A stretch of DNA of 64,000 bases from CAVTJL01 sp963828215 (GTDB taxonomy: Bacteria; Pseudomonadota; Alphaproteobacteria; Geminicoccales; Geminicoccaceae). Each line of letters opens with the position of its first letter. Positions within the stretch are counted from its first letter, which is position 1. A program made the translations under genes and the position numbers. The DNA is taken from assembly GCA_963828215.1 (NCBI GenBank), contig CAWHFO010000051.1, positions 248,001 to 312,000 of the forward strand, read 5' to 3'. The notes beneath the pieces are model-generated. The model worked only from the letters and a program-made list of their open reading frames with translations, did not search any database and had not been told where the DNA came from. Shown in pieces: positions 29,830 through 39,619 of the stretch.

Positions 29830-30840
29830 TCCGCCCGGGCCCACGCAACAGCCTGACCGACGTGGCCGGGCTCCTGGTCGGCAACGCCGAGGACGAGAAG
29901 GCCTGGACGGGGACGACGGTGGTCCTGGCCGACCCGGCGGCCCTGGCCGCGGTCGACGTGCGGGGCGGTGCTCCCGGCACCATCAACACCGATGCGCTCG
30001 AGCCCTCGGGGCTCATCAAGGAGGGCCACGGCCTCGTCCTCTCCGGCGGCTCGGCCTTCGGCCTCGAGGCGGCGACGGGGCTGATGAGCTGGCTCGCCGC
30101 CCGAGGGCGCGGCTTTTCCGACTGGGGCACGCCCATCCCGGCCGTGGCCGGGGCCATCCTGTTCGACATCGCCAATGGCGGCGACAAGGGGTGGGGCGAC
30201 ACGCCGCCCTACCGGCGGCTCGCCATGGAGGCCGCCGACGTCGCGGCCGAGACCTTTGCTCTCGGCAATGCCGGAGCCGGCCTGGGTGCGGTGGCGGGGC
30301 CCTACAAGGGCGGGCTCGGCACCGCCTCGGCCGTCGACCCGACGACGGGGATCACGGTGGCCGCCCTCGTCGCCGTCAATCCCGTGGGCTCGCCCTGCAT
30401 GCCGGGCGGCCCCACCTTCTGGGCCTGGCATCTCGAGCAGGCGGGCGAGCTCGGCGGCCAGCCGCCGCCTACGGTCGCCACCGGCCACGCCTTCGAGACC
30501 AAGCGGGGCATCGCCCAGAGCACCACGATCGGCATCGTCGCCACCGACGCCATCCTGGATCAGGGCCAGCTCCTGCGCCTCGCGGTCATGGGCCAGGACG
30601 GCTATGCCACCGCCATCCGCCCGATCCATACGAGCTTCGACGGCGACACGGTCTTCGCCCTGGCCACCCGGCGCGCGGCCGCTGCCGGACCGCCCGGACG
30701 CGCTCGTTCGCCTCGGCGCCGTCACCGCCGACGTCATGGCGCGGGCGGTTGCGCGCGGGGTCTACGAGGCCGAGGACCTGGGACCGATCCGGAGCTATCG
30801 CTCCATCTGGGGCCGGAGCCTTCTGGGAGCACCGACATGA
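29826..30840 (+). CDS. P1 family peptidase (DmpA/L-aminopeptidase type) (frameshifted)
   Basis: A roughly 337-residue Ntn-type peptidase of the DmpA/BapA family. Visible motifs: NSLTDVAGLLVGNAEDE at the start, the core GGSAFGLEAATGLM, then GLGTASAVDP, and the nucleophile region ending AQSTTIGIVATDAIL. Family members cleave themselves before a Ser or Thr and act on N-terminal, D- or beta-amino acids. One inserted base near 30680 shifts the last 50 codons; rejoined they read LPDRPDALVRLGAVT. The GTG start overlaps the M20 stop and the stop overlaps the racemase start (ATGA). Confidence 0.85.
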
Positions 30841-31526
30841 CCCCATCCCTGGCCCTCTGGCACAGCGCCGAGAGCAATGTCCCGACGTTCGCCGCCATCC
30901 TGGCCGAGCTGGCGCCCGAGATCCCGCTCGTCCACGGGGTGCGGGCCGACCTGCTGGCGGCGGCGCAGCCGCTGCTCACGCCGGCCGTCCGGCGCCAGGT
31001 GTGCGACGACATCCTGAGAATGGCCGATGCCGGCCCCGCCGTCCTGCTCTGCACCTGCTCGACCCTGGGCCCCGGCGCCGAGACCGCCGCCGATCTCACC
31101 GACGTGCCCGTGCTCCGTGTCGATCGCCCGATGATGGAGCGGGCGCTCGACCACGGCAGCCGCATCGCCGTGGCCGCCGCCCTGCCCAGCACCCTCGGCC
31201 CGACCCGCGACCTGCTTCTGCGCGTGGCGAAGGCCCGCGGCCAGGAGGTCCACGCCCGGGACATCCTCGTCGAGGAGGCCTGGCCTTTCCTCGAGCGCGG
31301 TGACCAGGGCGGCTATTGGCGGGCGATCGCGGAGAAGCTCCGGGCGGCGGCCTCGGGCGCGGACGCGGTCGTTCTGGCCCAGGCCTCGATGGCGGGCGCG
31401 GTCGGCCTTCTGGGCGACCTCGCCGTGCCGGTGCTGGCGAGCCCGCGGCTCGGCGCCGAGGCGGCGATCCGGGTCTGGCGCGAGCGGACTGGGCGCCGGG
31501 ATCAGCCGAGCGGCACGTCCTCGTAG
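30837..31526 (+). CDS. Asp/Glu racemase-family protein
   Basis: A 229-residue protein of the aspartate/glutamate/hydantoin racemase superfamily. Cys72 and Cys74 in LLCTCSTLGPGAE lie where the first catalytic cysteine sits. The second site reads VLAQASM, with Ala where two-cysteine racemases have Cys, so it may be a one-base racemase, a decarboxylase or an isomerase. It overlaps the P1 peptidase stop by four bases. Together with the M20 and P1 genes it suggests processing of D-, beta- or modified amino acids released from peptides. The 3' end overlaps the convergent Uma2 gene by 25 bases. Confidence 0.82.
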   Translation: MTPSLALWHSAESNVPTFAAILAELAPEIPLVHGVRADLLAAAQPLLTPAVRRQVCDDILRMADAGPAVLLCTCSTLGPGAETAADLTDVPVLRVDRPMMERALDHGSRIAVAAALPSTLGPTRDLLLRVAKARGQEVHARDILVEEAWPFLERGDQGGYWRAIAEKLRAAASGADAVVLAQASMAGAVGLLGDLAVPVLASPRLGAEAAIRVWRERTGRRDQPSGTSS

Positions 31527-32041
31527 AGCTCGGCCAGCGGCAGAGTGAGCCCGAGGAGCGGCAGCTCGATCATCGCGTCGAGGCCCACGATATCGCGCGG
31601 CGGCTCGCCCGGATGATGAAGGCGGGCATGCGGCTGATCCTGCCAGACGAAGAGCAGGTAGAGCAGACCGGGCAGGCCCTGATAGGCATCGAGCTTGATC
31701 GTGAGGTCGAAGCGCTGCGTCGTCGGCGAGAGCACCTCGACCACCATGGCCGGCCGGTCCGTCCAGTCGCGCGTCTCGTCGCAGGCGACGGTCACGTCGG
31801 GATAGTAGCGGCTGCTGGCATCGACCTCGACCAGGAAATCCGAGTTGTAGGGTCGGCAAGGCTGGCCGCGCAGGCGGCCGCGGAGAGCCGAGAGGGCATT
31901 GCCGGCAATCGTGACATGCGCGTTGGAGCAGCCGGCCATCATGACCAGCCGACCCGCGATCATCTCGTATTTGCGATCCTGATCCGCCATCCAGCGGACA
32001 TAGGCTTCAGCGGTGCTCAGATCGGGAAGATGCGGCGCCAC
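31502..32041 (-). CDS. Uma2-family (DUF820) putative PD-(D/E)XK nuclease
   Basis: A 179-residue protein of the Uma2/DUF820 restriction-endonuclease-like fold. The acidic and lysine residues of the fold appear as YYPDVTVACDE and VVEVLSPTTQRFDLTIKLDAY. The family is widespread and often single-gene; no biological role is firmly known. GTG start at 32041. It lies 13 bases from the stop codon of the upstream thiolase gene and is transcribed in the same direction, so they might share a transcript, though a functional link is doubtful. Confidence 0.85.
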   Translation of the reverse strand: MAPHLPDLSTAEAYVRWMADQDRKYEMIAGRLVMMAGCSNAHVTIAGNALSALRGRLRGQPCRPYNSDFLVEVDASSRYYPDVTVACDETRDWTDRPAMVVEVLSPTTQRFDLTIKLDAYQGLPGLLYLLFVWQDQPHARLHHPGEPPRDIVGLDAMIELPLLGLTLPLAELYEDVPLG

Positions 32042-32053
32042 CGGCAGCGCCCC

Positions 32054-33223
32054 TCAGCGCAGCGCCTCGAGGATGCTCACATAGCTGGCGACGCAGGCGC
32101 CGCCCATATTGTAGATGCCGCCGAGCTTTGCGCCCTCGACCTGCATGTCGCCGGCCTCGCCCCGGACCTGCATGGCGGTCAGCACGTGCATCGAGACGCC
32201 GGTGGCGCCGATCGGGTGGCCTTTCGACTTCAGGCCGCCCGAGGGGTTGACCGGCAGCCGGCCGTCCTTCCGGGTCCAGCCCTCGAGCGCCGCCTCGGCA
32301 CCCCGGCCGCGCGGCGTGAGGCCCATCGCCTCGTACTCCAGCAGCTCGGCGATCGTGAAGCAGTCGTGGGTCTCGACCAGGTCGAGGTCGTCCAGCCCCA
32401 GCCGTGCCGCGCCCAGCGCCTGCTGCCAGGCCCGCTCGCAGCCCTCGAACAGGACGATGTCGCGGCGGCTCATCGGCAGGAAGTCGCTGACCTGGGCGTG
32501 GCCGCGGAAGACGACCGCCTTCGGCATGCCGAGGGCCGTCTCGACGTCGGCCAGCACAAGAGCCGCGGCGCCGTCGGAGACGAGCGAGCAGTCGGTACGC
32601 TTCAAGGGCCCCGCGACGACCGGATTCTTTTCAGAGACTGTGCGGCAGAACTCGAACCCCAGGTCCTTTTTTATCTGCGCCCAGGGATTGGCGCAGCCAT
32701 TGGCGTGGTTCTTGGCGGCGATCGTCGCCAGCGCGTCCGACTGGTCGCCGTGGCGCTGGAAATAGCTTTCGGCGATGCGCCCGAAGACACCCGCGAAACC
32801 GCCCTCGATGCCGGCCTCCTCCTCGAGATAGGAGGCCTTGAGAAGCGTCTCCCCGATCGCCGGCCCCGCCAGCTCGGTCATTTTCTCGACGCCGACCACG
32901 AGCACCAGTCGGGCCTCCCGGGCGGCGATCCTCCGCAGCCCCTCGTGGACCGCGGCCGAGCCGGTGGCACAGGCGTTCTCGACCCTCGTCGCGGGCTTGA
33001 AACGAAAAGCCGGATCGGCCTGCAGCACGAGCGAGCTCGTGAAATCCTGGCGGACGAAGCCGCCGTTGAAATGGCCGAGATAGATGGCGTCGATGTCGGC
33101 CGGCCGCGACGCCCGCGTCGCGGATCGCCGCCGCTGCGCCGCCTCGACCACCAGATCCTCGACCCGCCGGCCCTCGTGCTTGCCGAAAGGCAGGTGGCTC
33201 CAGCCGACGATGCAGGCGGTCAT
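32054..33223 (-). CDS. Thiolase-family protein (acetyl-CoA acetyltransferase/SCP2 type), with short out-of-frame patch
   Basis: A roughly 390-residue thiolase. The active-site regions are present: NACATGSAAVHEG (acyl-accepting Cys), the GGLKSKGHPIGATG loop with the catalytic His, and NMGGACVASYVSI near the C-terminus. The form matches the non-decarboxylative thiolases used in acyl-CoA breakdown. Codons between about 33098 and 33135 read out of frame: one base appears lost and one gained, and correcting both gives AAQAAAIRDAGVAA, a normal thiolase helix. Both ends stay in the same frame, so the gene has no premature stop. It is divergent from the IlvD/Edd gene. Confidence 0.85.
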   Translation of the reverse strand: MTACIVGWSHLPFGKHEGRRVEDLVVEAAQRRRSATRASRPADIDAIYLGHFNGGFVRQDFTSSLVLQADPAFRFKPATRVENACATGSAAVHEGLRRIAAREARLVLVVGVEKMTELAGPAIGETLLKASYLEEEAGIEGGFAGVFGRIAESYFQRHGDQSDALATIAAKNHANGCANPWAQIKKDLGFEFCRTVSEKNPVVAGPLKRTDCSLVSDGAAALVLADVETALGMPKAVVFRGHAQVSDFLPMSRRDIVLFEGCERAWQQALGAARLGLDDLDLVETHDCFTIAELLEYEAMGLTPRGRGAEAALEGWTRKDGRLPVNPSGGLKSKGHPIGATGVSMHVLTAMQVRGEAGDMQVEGAKLGGIYNMGGACVASYVSILEALR

Positions 33224-33409
33224 GACGCGGGCTCCTTCTCTTCTTCCCCGCCCTAGCTGGTGAGCGGCGAACGGGTCGACAATGTGGGGCCGGGGTCGAG
33301 GTGCAGACCCGGGGAGGCTTCCCCGACCGCGCGGCCGGCCCGGGAGCGCCGCCTTCGCGCGAGGCGCCGCATCCTGTAGACATCTCACCACGACATGGGG
33401 AGGTGGCAG

Positions 33410-35137
33410 GTGAGCGAGAGCAGCAGGCGCCGCAGCACGGCCTGGTTCGGCGGGCACGACAAGGACGGCTTCATCCACCGGAGCTGGATGAAAAATCAAG
33501 GCTTTCCCGACCATCTCTTCGACGGCCGCCCGGTCGTCGGGATCTGCAACACCTTCTCCGAGCTCAATCCCTGCAACGGGCATTTCCGCGAGCTGGCCGA
33601 GTGGGTGAAGCGCGGCGTCTACGAGGCGGGCGGTTTCCCCGTGGAGTTCCCGGTCTTCTCGACCGGCGAGGGCAATCTGCGCCCGACCGCCATGCTGTTC
33701 CGCAACCTCGCCTCGATGGATGTCGAGGAGGCGATCCGCGCCAACCCGGTCGACGGCGTCGTCCTGATGACCGGCTGCGACAAGACCACGCCCGCCCTCC
33801 TGATGGGCGCCGCCTCCTGCGACGTCCCGGCGATCGTGCTGTCGGGCGGCCCGATGCTCAACGGCTGGTACAAGGGCCGGCCGATCGGCTCGGGCACCGA
33901 CGTCTGGCGCTTCTCCGAGGCGGTCAGGGCCGGCGAGATGTCGCTCGCCGACTTCATGGAGGCCGAGAGCTGCATGTCCCGCTCCGCCGGCCACTGCATG
34001 ACCATGGGCACGGCGTCGACGATGAACAGCCTGGCCGAGGCGCTGGGCATGAGCCTGCCCGGCTCGTCCGCCATCCCGGCCGTCGACAGCCGCCGCCGGC
34101 AGGTGGCCTTCCTCACCGGCCGCCGCGCCGTCGCCATGGTCCGGGAGGACCTGCGGATCTCGAGGATCCTCACGCCCGCCGCCTTCGCCAACGCGATCCG
34201 CGTCAACGGCGCCCTCGGCGGCTCGACCAATGCGGTGGTCCACCTCCTGGCCGTGGCCGGCCGGGTCGGGGTGGAGCTGGCACTCGACGACTGGGACCGC
34301 CTCGGGCGCGACGTTCCCACCATCGTCGATCTCATGCCGTCGGGCCGCTTCCTCATGGAGGACTTCTTTTATGCCGGGGGCCTGCCGGCGGTGCTGCGGG
34401 CTCTGGGGGAGGCCGGCCTGCTCGACAAGGACGCGCGGACGGTCAACGGCCGCACCCTATGGGAAAATGTGCGGGACGCCCCCAACTGGAACGCCGAGGT
34501 CATCCGGCCCCTGGACCGGCCGCTCACCGCCCATGGCGGCATCGCCGTGCTGCGGGGCAACCTCGCCCCCCGCGGGGCCGTGCTGAAGCCCTCGGCGGCG
34601 AGCCCCGAGCTCATGCGCCATCAGGGCCGCGCCGTCGTCTTCGAGAGCATCGAGGACTACAAGGCCCGCATCGAGGACGAGCGCCTCGAGATCGAGGCCA
34701 GCTCCGTCATGGTCCTCAAGAACTGCGGGCCCAAGGGCTATCCGGGCATGGCCGAGGTCGGCAACATGGGCCTGCCGCCCAAGCTGCTGCGCCAGGGTGT
34801 CCTGGACATGGTGCGCATCTCGGACGCGCGGATGTCGGGCACCGCCTACGGCACCGTCATCCTGCACGTCGCGCCCGAGGCCGCCGCCGGCGGCCCCCTC
34901 GCCCTCGTCGAGACCGGCGACCTGATCCTGCTCGACGTCGAGGCGCGCCGCCTGCATCTGGACGTCGATGAAGCCGAGCTGGCCCGCCGCCGGGCCGGCT
35001 GGACGCCCCCGCCCCCGACCATGGCCGGGGGCTACCAGCGCCTCTACGTCGACCACGTCCTCCAGGCCGACCAGGGCGCCGACCTCGACTTCCTGCGCGG
35101 CTGCCGCGGCCACGCCGTGCCGCGGGAAAGTCACTGA
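33410..35137 (+). CDS. IlvD/Edd-family sugar-acid dehydratase (arabonate/xylonate dehydratase-like)
   Basis: A 575-residue iron-sulphur dehydratase, intact. The cluster cysteines are in SELNPCNGHF (C55), LMTGCDKTTPA (C123) and SAGHCMTMGTAS. WFGGHDKDGFIHRSW near the N-terminus is typical of the branch acting on L-arabonate, D-xylonate and related aldonates rather than of IlvD. It would convert an aldonate to a 2-keto-3-deoxy acid, the substrate type of the nearby DHDPS-family enzymes. I place the start at GTG 33410, where GGGAGG is at good spacing; an ATG five codons upstream would overlap that site. Confidence 0.88.
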   Translation: MSESSRRRSTAWFGGHDKDGFIHRSWMKNQGFPDHLFDGRPVVGICNTFSELNPCNGHFRELAEWVKRGVYEAGGFPVEFPVFSTGEGNLRPTAMLFRNLASMDVEEAIRANPVDGVVLMTGCDKTTPALLMGAASCDVPAIVLSGGPMLNGWYKGRPIGSGTDVWRFSEAVRAGEMSLADFMEAESCMSRSAGHCMTMGTASTMNSLAEALGMSLPGSSAIPAVDSRRRQVAFLTGRRAVAMVREDLRISRILTPAAFANAIRVNGALGGSTNAVVHLLAVAGRVGVELALDDWDRLGRDVPTIVDLMPSGRFLMEDFFYAGGLPAVLRALGEAGLLDKDARTVNGRTLWENVRDAPNWNAEVIRPLDRPLTAHGGIAVLRGNLAPRGAVLKPSAASPELMRHQGRAVVFESIEDYKARIEDERLEIEASSVMVLKNCGPKGYPGMAEVGNMGLPPKLLRQGVLDMVRISDARMSGTAYGTVILHVAPEAAAGGPLALVETGDLILLDVEARRLHLDVDEAELARRRAGWTPPPPTMAGGYQRLYVDHVLQADQGADLDFLRGCRGHAVPRESH

Positions 35138-35274
35138 CCGGCGGCAAGCATCCGCATCAGGATCATGAGCAGAAGCAGCATCAGAAGCTGCAGGGCCAGC
35201 CGCCACCAGACCCGCGGCGGGATCGGCCCGTCCGCGGCGCGCGGTCGCCTGATGTGGATCGGGTAGGGATGCAT
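35131..35274 (-). CDS. Small C-terminal-anchored membrane protein, hypothetical
   Basis: A 47-residue open frame starting MHPYPIHIRRPRAADG and ending with one hydrophobic segment (LALQLLMLLLLMILMRMLAA). The basic N-terminus would be cytoplasmic. It overlaps the end of the dehydratase gene by seven bases, tail to tail. The ribosome-binding site is poor. No family is recognised; it is supported only by its membrane-protein character and lack of a better frame. Confidence 0.4.
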   Translation of the reverse strand: MHPYPIHIRRPRAADGPIPPRVWWRLALQLLMLLLLMILMRMLAAGQ

Positions 35275-35420
35275 CCAAAAAGAGTAGCAAAGCCGGGATC
35301 GGCCGCAAGCGCTCCCTTCGGGCCTCACGCGGCCCTTCGGTCGACCGAGCCGACGATATGCCGCATGCTGGCGGACGGCCATCGGCCCATCGCTGCAGGG
35401 CTTCCCGAGGGAGACGCGAT

Positions 35421-36386
35421 ATGGCGATCCGCACGGCGCTGACGGACCTTCTGGGCATCAGCTGTCCCGTTCTGCTGGCACCCATGGCGTTCATCAGCGG
35501 CGGAGCCGCGGCGGCGGCCGTGAGCCGGGCCGGCGGCCTCGGCTTCCTCGGTGCCGGCTACGGCGACCAGGGCTGGCTCGAGGAGGAAGCCCGGCAGGTC
35601 GAGGGCGAGCGCGTCGGCGTCGGCTTCATCACCTGGAGCCTCGCCCGGCGGCCGAGCCTGCTCGACCTGGCGCTCGACCAGAAGCCGGCCGCCGTGTGGC
35701 TCTCCTTCGGCGACGCGCGGCCATTCGCGGCGCCGGTCAAGTCGAGAGGTGCTCTGCTGGTCCTGCAGGTCCAGACCGTCGCTGCCGCGCGCGAGGCGGC
35801 GGCGCTGGGCGCCGACCTGATCGTGGCGCAGGGTGCCGAGGCGGGCGGCCACGGTCTCGCCCGCTCGACCCTGCCGCTCGTGCCCGCGGTGGTCGACGCC
35901 GTGGCGCCCGTGCCGGTGGTGGCGGCCGGTGGGATCGCCGACGGCAGGGGCCTGGCGGCGGCCTTGATGCTGGGCGCCGCCGGCGTGGCCTGCGGCACGG
36001 CGTTCTACGCCGCCGAGGAGGCCCTGGTGCACCCGGCCGCCAAGGTGCGGCTGGTCGCAGCCTCGGGCGACCTCACTCAGCGGAGCACGGTGGCGGATGC
36101 GGCACGGCGGCTCGACTGGCCCCGGCCGTGGACGATCCGGACGCTCGAGAACAGCTTCACGCGCCGCTGGCAGGCCGACCCGGAGCGCCTGCGCGCCGAC
36201 CCGCAGGAGGTGGCCCGCTACGCCCGAGCGCGGGACAATGGCGACTTCGACACGGCTGCTGTCATCGCCGGCGAGGCCGCCGATCTGGTCCGGGCGGTCG
36301 AGCCTGCGGGCCGGATTGTCGAGCGGATGGTCCGGGAGGCCGAGGCGCTCCTCGCGCGCGGTCCCGCGTGGCTCGGCGGCTCGTGA
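35421..36386 (+). CDS. Nitronate monooxygenase (FMN-dependent, 2-nitropropane dioxygenase family)
   Basis: A 321-residue FMN-binding TIM-barrel enzyme that oxidises toxic nitronates. Motifs: APMAFISGGAAAAAVSRAGG at the N-terminus, GADLIVAQGAEAGGHG (flavin-phosphate side and active-site His) and VPVVAAGGIADGRGLAAAL. The length is typical. GAGGGAGA precedes the ATG. It is intact and apparently a single gene. Confidence 0.9.
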   Translation: MAIRTALTDLLGISCPVLLAPMAFISGGAAAAAVSRAGGLGFLGAGYGDQGWLEEEARQVEGERVGVGFITWSLARRPSLLDLALDQKPAAVWLSFGDARPFAAPVKSRGALLVLQVQTVAAAREAAALGADLIVAQGAEAGGHGLARSTLPLVPAVVDAVAPVPVVAAGGIADGRGLAAALMLGAAGVACGTAFYAAEEALVHPAAKVRLVAASGDLTQRSTVADAARRLDWPRPWTIRTLENSFTRRWQADPERLRADPQEVARYARARDNGDFDTAAVIAGEAADLVRAVEPAGRIVERMVREAEALLARGPAWLGGS

Positions 36387-36658
36387 CGGAGAATCGTTCC
36401 AACCCGCGTCGTCCTCGGCTCGAATGTGGATAGCAGCGGTTCGACTGGGCCGGATCGGCAGCTTCAAGTGCTCAGCATCCCCAAGCGCCCACATATCGTG
36501 AAGCGGCGCAATGAAAGCCGCCTCGAGGACCCTGCGCCGCGCCGAAGATGGACGGAATCTCATCGTCCAGCGCGGGCCTTTACGGCCGCATGGCCGCGTG
36601 ATAGCTCAAAAAGGCGAGACTGGTCGTAAGGCCCGGTGAGGCTGGACGGGGAGGCGGG

Positions 36659-37399
<741 letters not shown>

Positions 37400-37412
37400 G
37401 GGACGCACCAGG

Positions 37413-38432
37413 ATGAGCGACGCGACCCGGGTGACCAGCCACGCTGCCGTGGAGGAGACCCACGGCATCAAGGAGCGCACCTTCCTCGAGGCGCTGACGT
37501 CCAGCCAGCCCTTCTGGGTCTCGGTCGCCGTGATCGTCATCTGCGTCGTCATGAGCTGGCTCCAGCCCGACGCCTTCCCCAGCCTCGACAACTTCTACAA
37601 TATCAGCCGCAACTTCGCCTTCATCGGCATCATGGCCATGGGCATGACCGCGGTCATCCTGACGGGCGGGATCGACCTCTCGGTCGGCTCGATCATGGGC
37701 GTGGTCGGCGTCGCCACGGGCCTCGTCCTGCAGGCCGGCTACTCGGCCTGGATCGCGATCCTGGTCGGGCTGCTCACCGGGTGCGTCGCCGGCGCCATCA
37801 ACGGCGCGCTCGTCGCCTACCTCAACCTCTCCTCCTTCGTCGTCACGCTCGGCATGCTGTCGATCGCGCGCTCGGTCGCGATCGTGCTCTCCCAGAACAA
37901 GATGATCTATCAGTTCGGCCCCGGCGGCGACCTCTTCAACTTCATCGGCGGCGGCCAGGTCCTCGGCCTCGCCAACCCGGTCTGGATGCTGCTCGTCCTG
38001 ACCGTCGTCTTCGCCTTCCTCTTCAACTTCAGCGCCTGGGGCCGCTACCTGCACGCCATCGGCGGCAACGAGAACGCGGCCCGCCTCACCGGCGTGCCGG
38101 TCGACCGGATCAAGTGCGGCGCCTACATCGTCTCCGGCCTGACCGCCGCCATCTGCTCGGTCATGCTGACCGGCTGGCAGGGCTCGGCGCTGAACAATAT
38201 GGGCACCGGCTGGGAGCTGCGGGTGATCGCCGCCACCGTCATCGGCGGGGCCAACCTGATGGGCGGCGAGGGCGGCGCCTTCGGCGCCTTCATCGGCGCC
38301 GCCCTGATCGAGGTCATCCGCAACAGCCTGCTGATGGCCGGCGTCGACGCCAACTGGCAGGGCACGTTCGTCGGCCTCTTCATCATCTTCGCGGTCCTGC
38401 TCCAGCGCATCCGCGGATCGCGGTCCGGTTGA
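37413..38432 (+). CDS. Sugar ABC transporter permease (RbsC/FrcC-like)
   Basis: A 339-residue inner-membrane permease, intact, with about nine hydrophobic segments. Family loops: GGIDLSVGSIMGVVG, LNLSSFVVTLGMLSIARS, GGNENAARLTGVPVDRIK and the late IGGANLMGGEGGAFG. It begins 14 bases after the ATPase stop and precedes the binding-protein gene by 41 bases, which include AAAGGGAGG. It forms the membrane channel of the importer. Confidence 0.92.
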   Translation: MSDATRVTSHAAVEETHGIKERTFLEALTSSQPFWVSVAVIVICVVMSWLQPDAFPSLDNFYNISRNFAFIGIMAMGMTAVILTGGIDLSVGSIMGVVGVATGLVLQAGYSAWIAILVGLLTGCVAGAINGALVAYLNLSSFVVTLGMLSIARSVAIVLSQNKMIYQFGPGGDLFNFIGGGQVLGLANPVWMLLVLTVVFAFLFNFSAWGRYLHAIGGNENAARLTGVPVDRIKCGAYIVSGLTAAICSVMLTGWQGSALNNMGTGWELRVIAATVIGGANLMGGEGGAFGAFIGAALIEVIRNSLLMAGVDANWQGTFVGLFIIFAVLLQRIRGSRSG

Positions 38433-38473
38433 TCAGGAGCACTTTTCTCAGCCACTGAAAGGGAGGCCGTTCC

Positions 38474-39481
38474 ATGCAGAAGCTCTTGTTGTGCGCGGCA
38501 GCTGCCGTAGCGCTGATGGCCGTGGGCCAGGCGGGGCCCGCCGCCGCCAAGACCTACAACTTCGCCCTCGTGCCGAAGAACCTGAACAATCCGTTCTTCG
38601 ACCAGGCCCGCGACGGCTGCATGAAGGCCGTCAAGGAGCTCAAGGGCAAGGTCGAGTGCACCTATATCGGCCCGCCCGAGCACGGCGGCGGCGAGGAGCA
38701 GCTCCAGATCGTCGAGGACCTCGTGGCCAAGCATGTCGACGGCATGGCCATCTCGGCGGCCAACGCCGCGGCCATGGCGGTAGCGCTGAAGAAGGCCAAG
38801 GAGGCGCACATCCCCGTCCTCACCTTCGACTCGGACGTCCTGCCGAAGGACGCCGATCTGCGTCTCGCCTATGTCGGCACGCACAACTACGAGATCGGCG
38901 TCGGCCTCGCGAAGCTCGTCATGCAGATCAAGCCCAAGGGCGGCAAGATCTGCATCCAGTCGGGCGGTGCCGCGGCCGCCAACCACAACGAGCGCATGCA
39001 GGGCATCCGGGACACGCTCTCGGGCACCAAGAGCAAGGAGTCGCCCGGCGTGCGGCTGACCGGCCAGAACGGCTGGACCGAGGTCGACGGCTGCCCGCTC
39101 TACACCAACGACGACTTCGTCCTGGCGGTCCAGCAGATGGAGGACACGCTGGGCAAGTACCCCGATCTCGACGCGTTCGTGCCGACCGGCGGCTTCCCGC
39201 AGTTCGTGCCCGAGGCCTACAAGCGGGTCGCCATGAAGTACAAGGACAGGATCGCCAGCAAGCAGCTGGCGCTCGTGGTCGCCGACACCCTGCCCGTGCA
39301 GCTCGATCTCCTGAAGCAGGGCCTGGCGGACGGCAATGTCGGCCAGCGGCCCTTCGAGATGGGCTACAAGGCCATGTACATGCTGATCGACGCCCACGAG
39401 GGCAAGAAGCTGAAGGACCCGACCTATACGGGCGTCGACACCTGCACGCCCGAGAACGTCGATACCTGCACCAAGCACTGA
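38474..39481 (+). CDS. Sugar ABC transporter periplasmic binding protein
   Basis: A 335-residue exported binding protein of the ribose/LacI class, intact. Signal peptide: MQKLLLCAAAAVALMAVG, with cleavage near AAAKTY. The mature part starts with YNFALVPKNLNNPFFDQARD, a typical ligand-binding strand-helix. It has an unusual number of cysteines, including the repeated DTC motifs near the C-terminus (GVDTCTPENVDTCTKH), which could form periplasmic disulphides. It is the last gene of the operon and is followed by a clear terminator. Confidence 0.9.
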   Translation: MQKLLLCAAAAVALMAVGQAGPAAAKTYNFALVPKNLNNPFFDQARDGCMKAVKELKGKVECTYIGPPEHGGGEEQLQIVEDLVAKHVDGMAISAANAAAMAVALKKAKEAHIPVLTFDSDVLPKDADLRLAYVGTHNYEIGVGLAKLVMQIKPKGGKICIQSGGAAAANHNERMQGIRDTLSGTKSKESPGVRLTGQNGWTEVDGCPLYTNDDFVLAVQQMEDTLGKYPDLDAFVPTGGFPQFVPEAYKRVAMKYKDRIASKQLALVVADTLPVQLDLLKQGLADGNVGQRPFEMGYKAMYMLIDAHEGKKLKDPTYTGVDTCTPENVDTCTKH

Positions 39482-39511
39482 TCCGGCGCCCATCGCCGGT
39501 CGCGTGACGGC

Positions 39512-39546
39512 AGGCGCCCCCGGGTTTCCCGGGGGCGCCTTCTTTT
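39512..39546 (+). terminator. Rho-independent terminator
   Basis: A perfect 13-base-pair stem (AGGCGCCCCCGGG and its complement, 39512-39524 and 39528-39540) with a TTT loop is followed by TCTTTT. It ends the sugar ABC operon about 30 bases after the binding-protein stop codon and insulates it from mscL. Confidence 0.93.
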
Positions 39547-39619
39547 CGGCGCGATGGCGGTTGAGTGTCGCGACCGACCGTCCTACGGAAAGGGGAAACC
39601 ACGAGGCGAGGGTCAGCCG

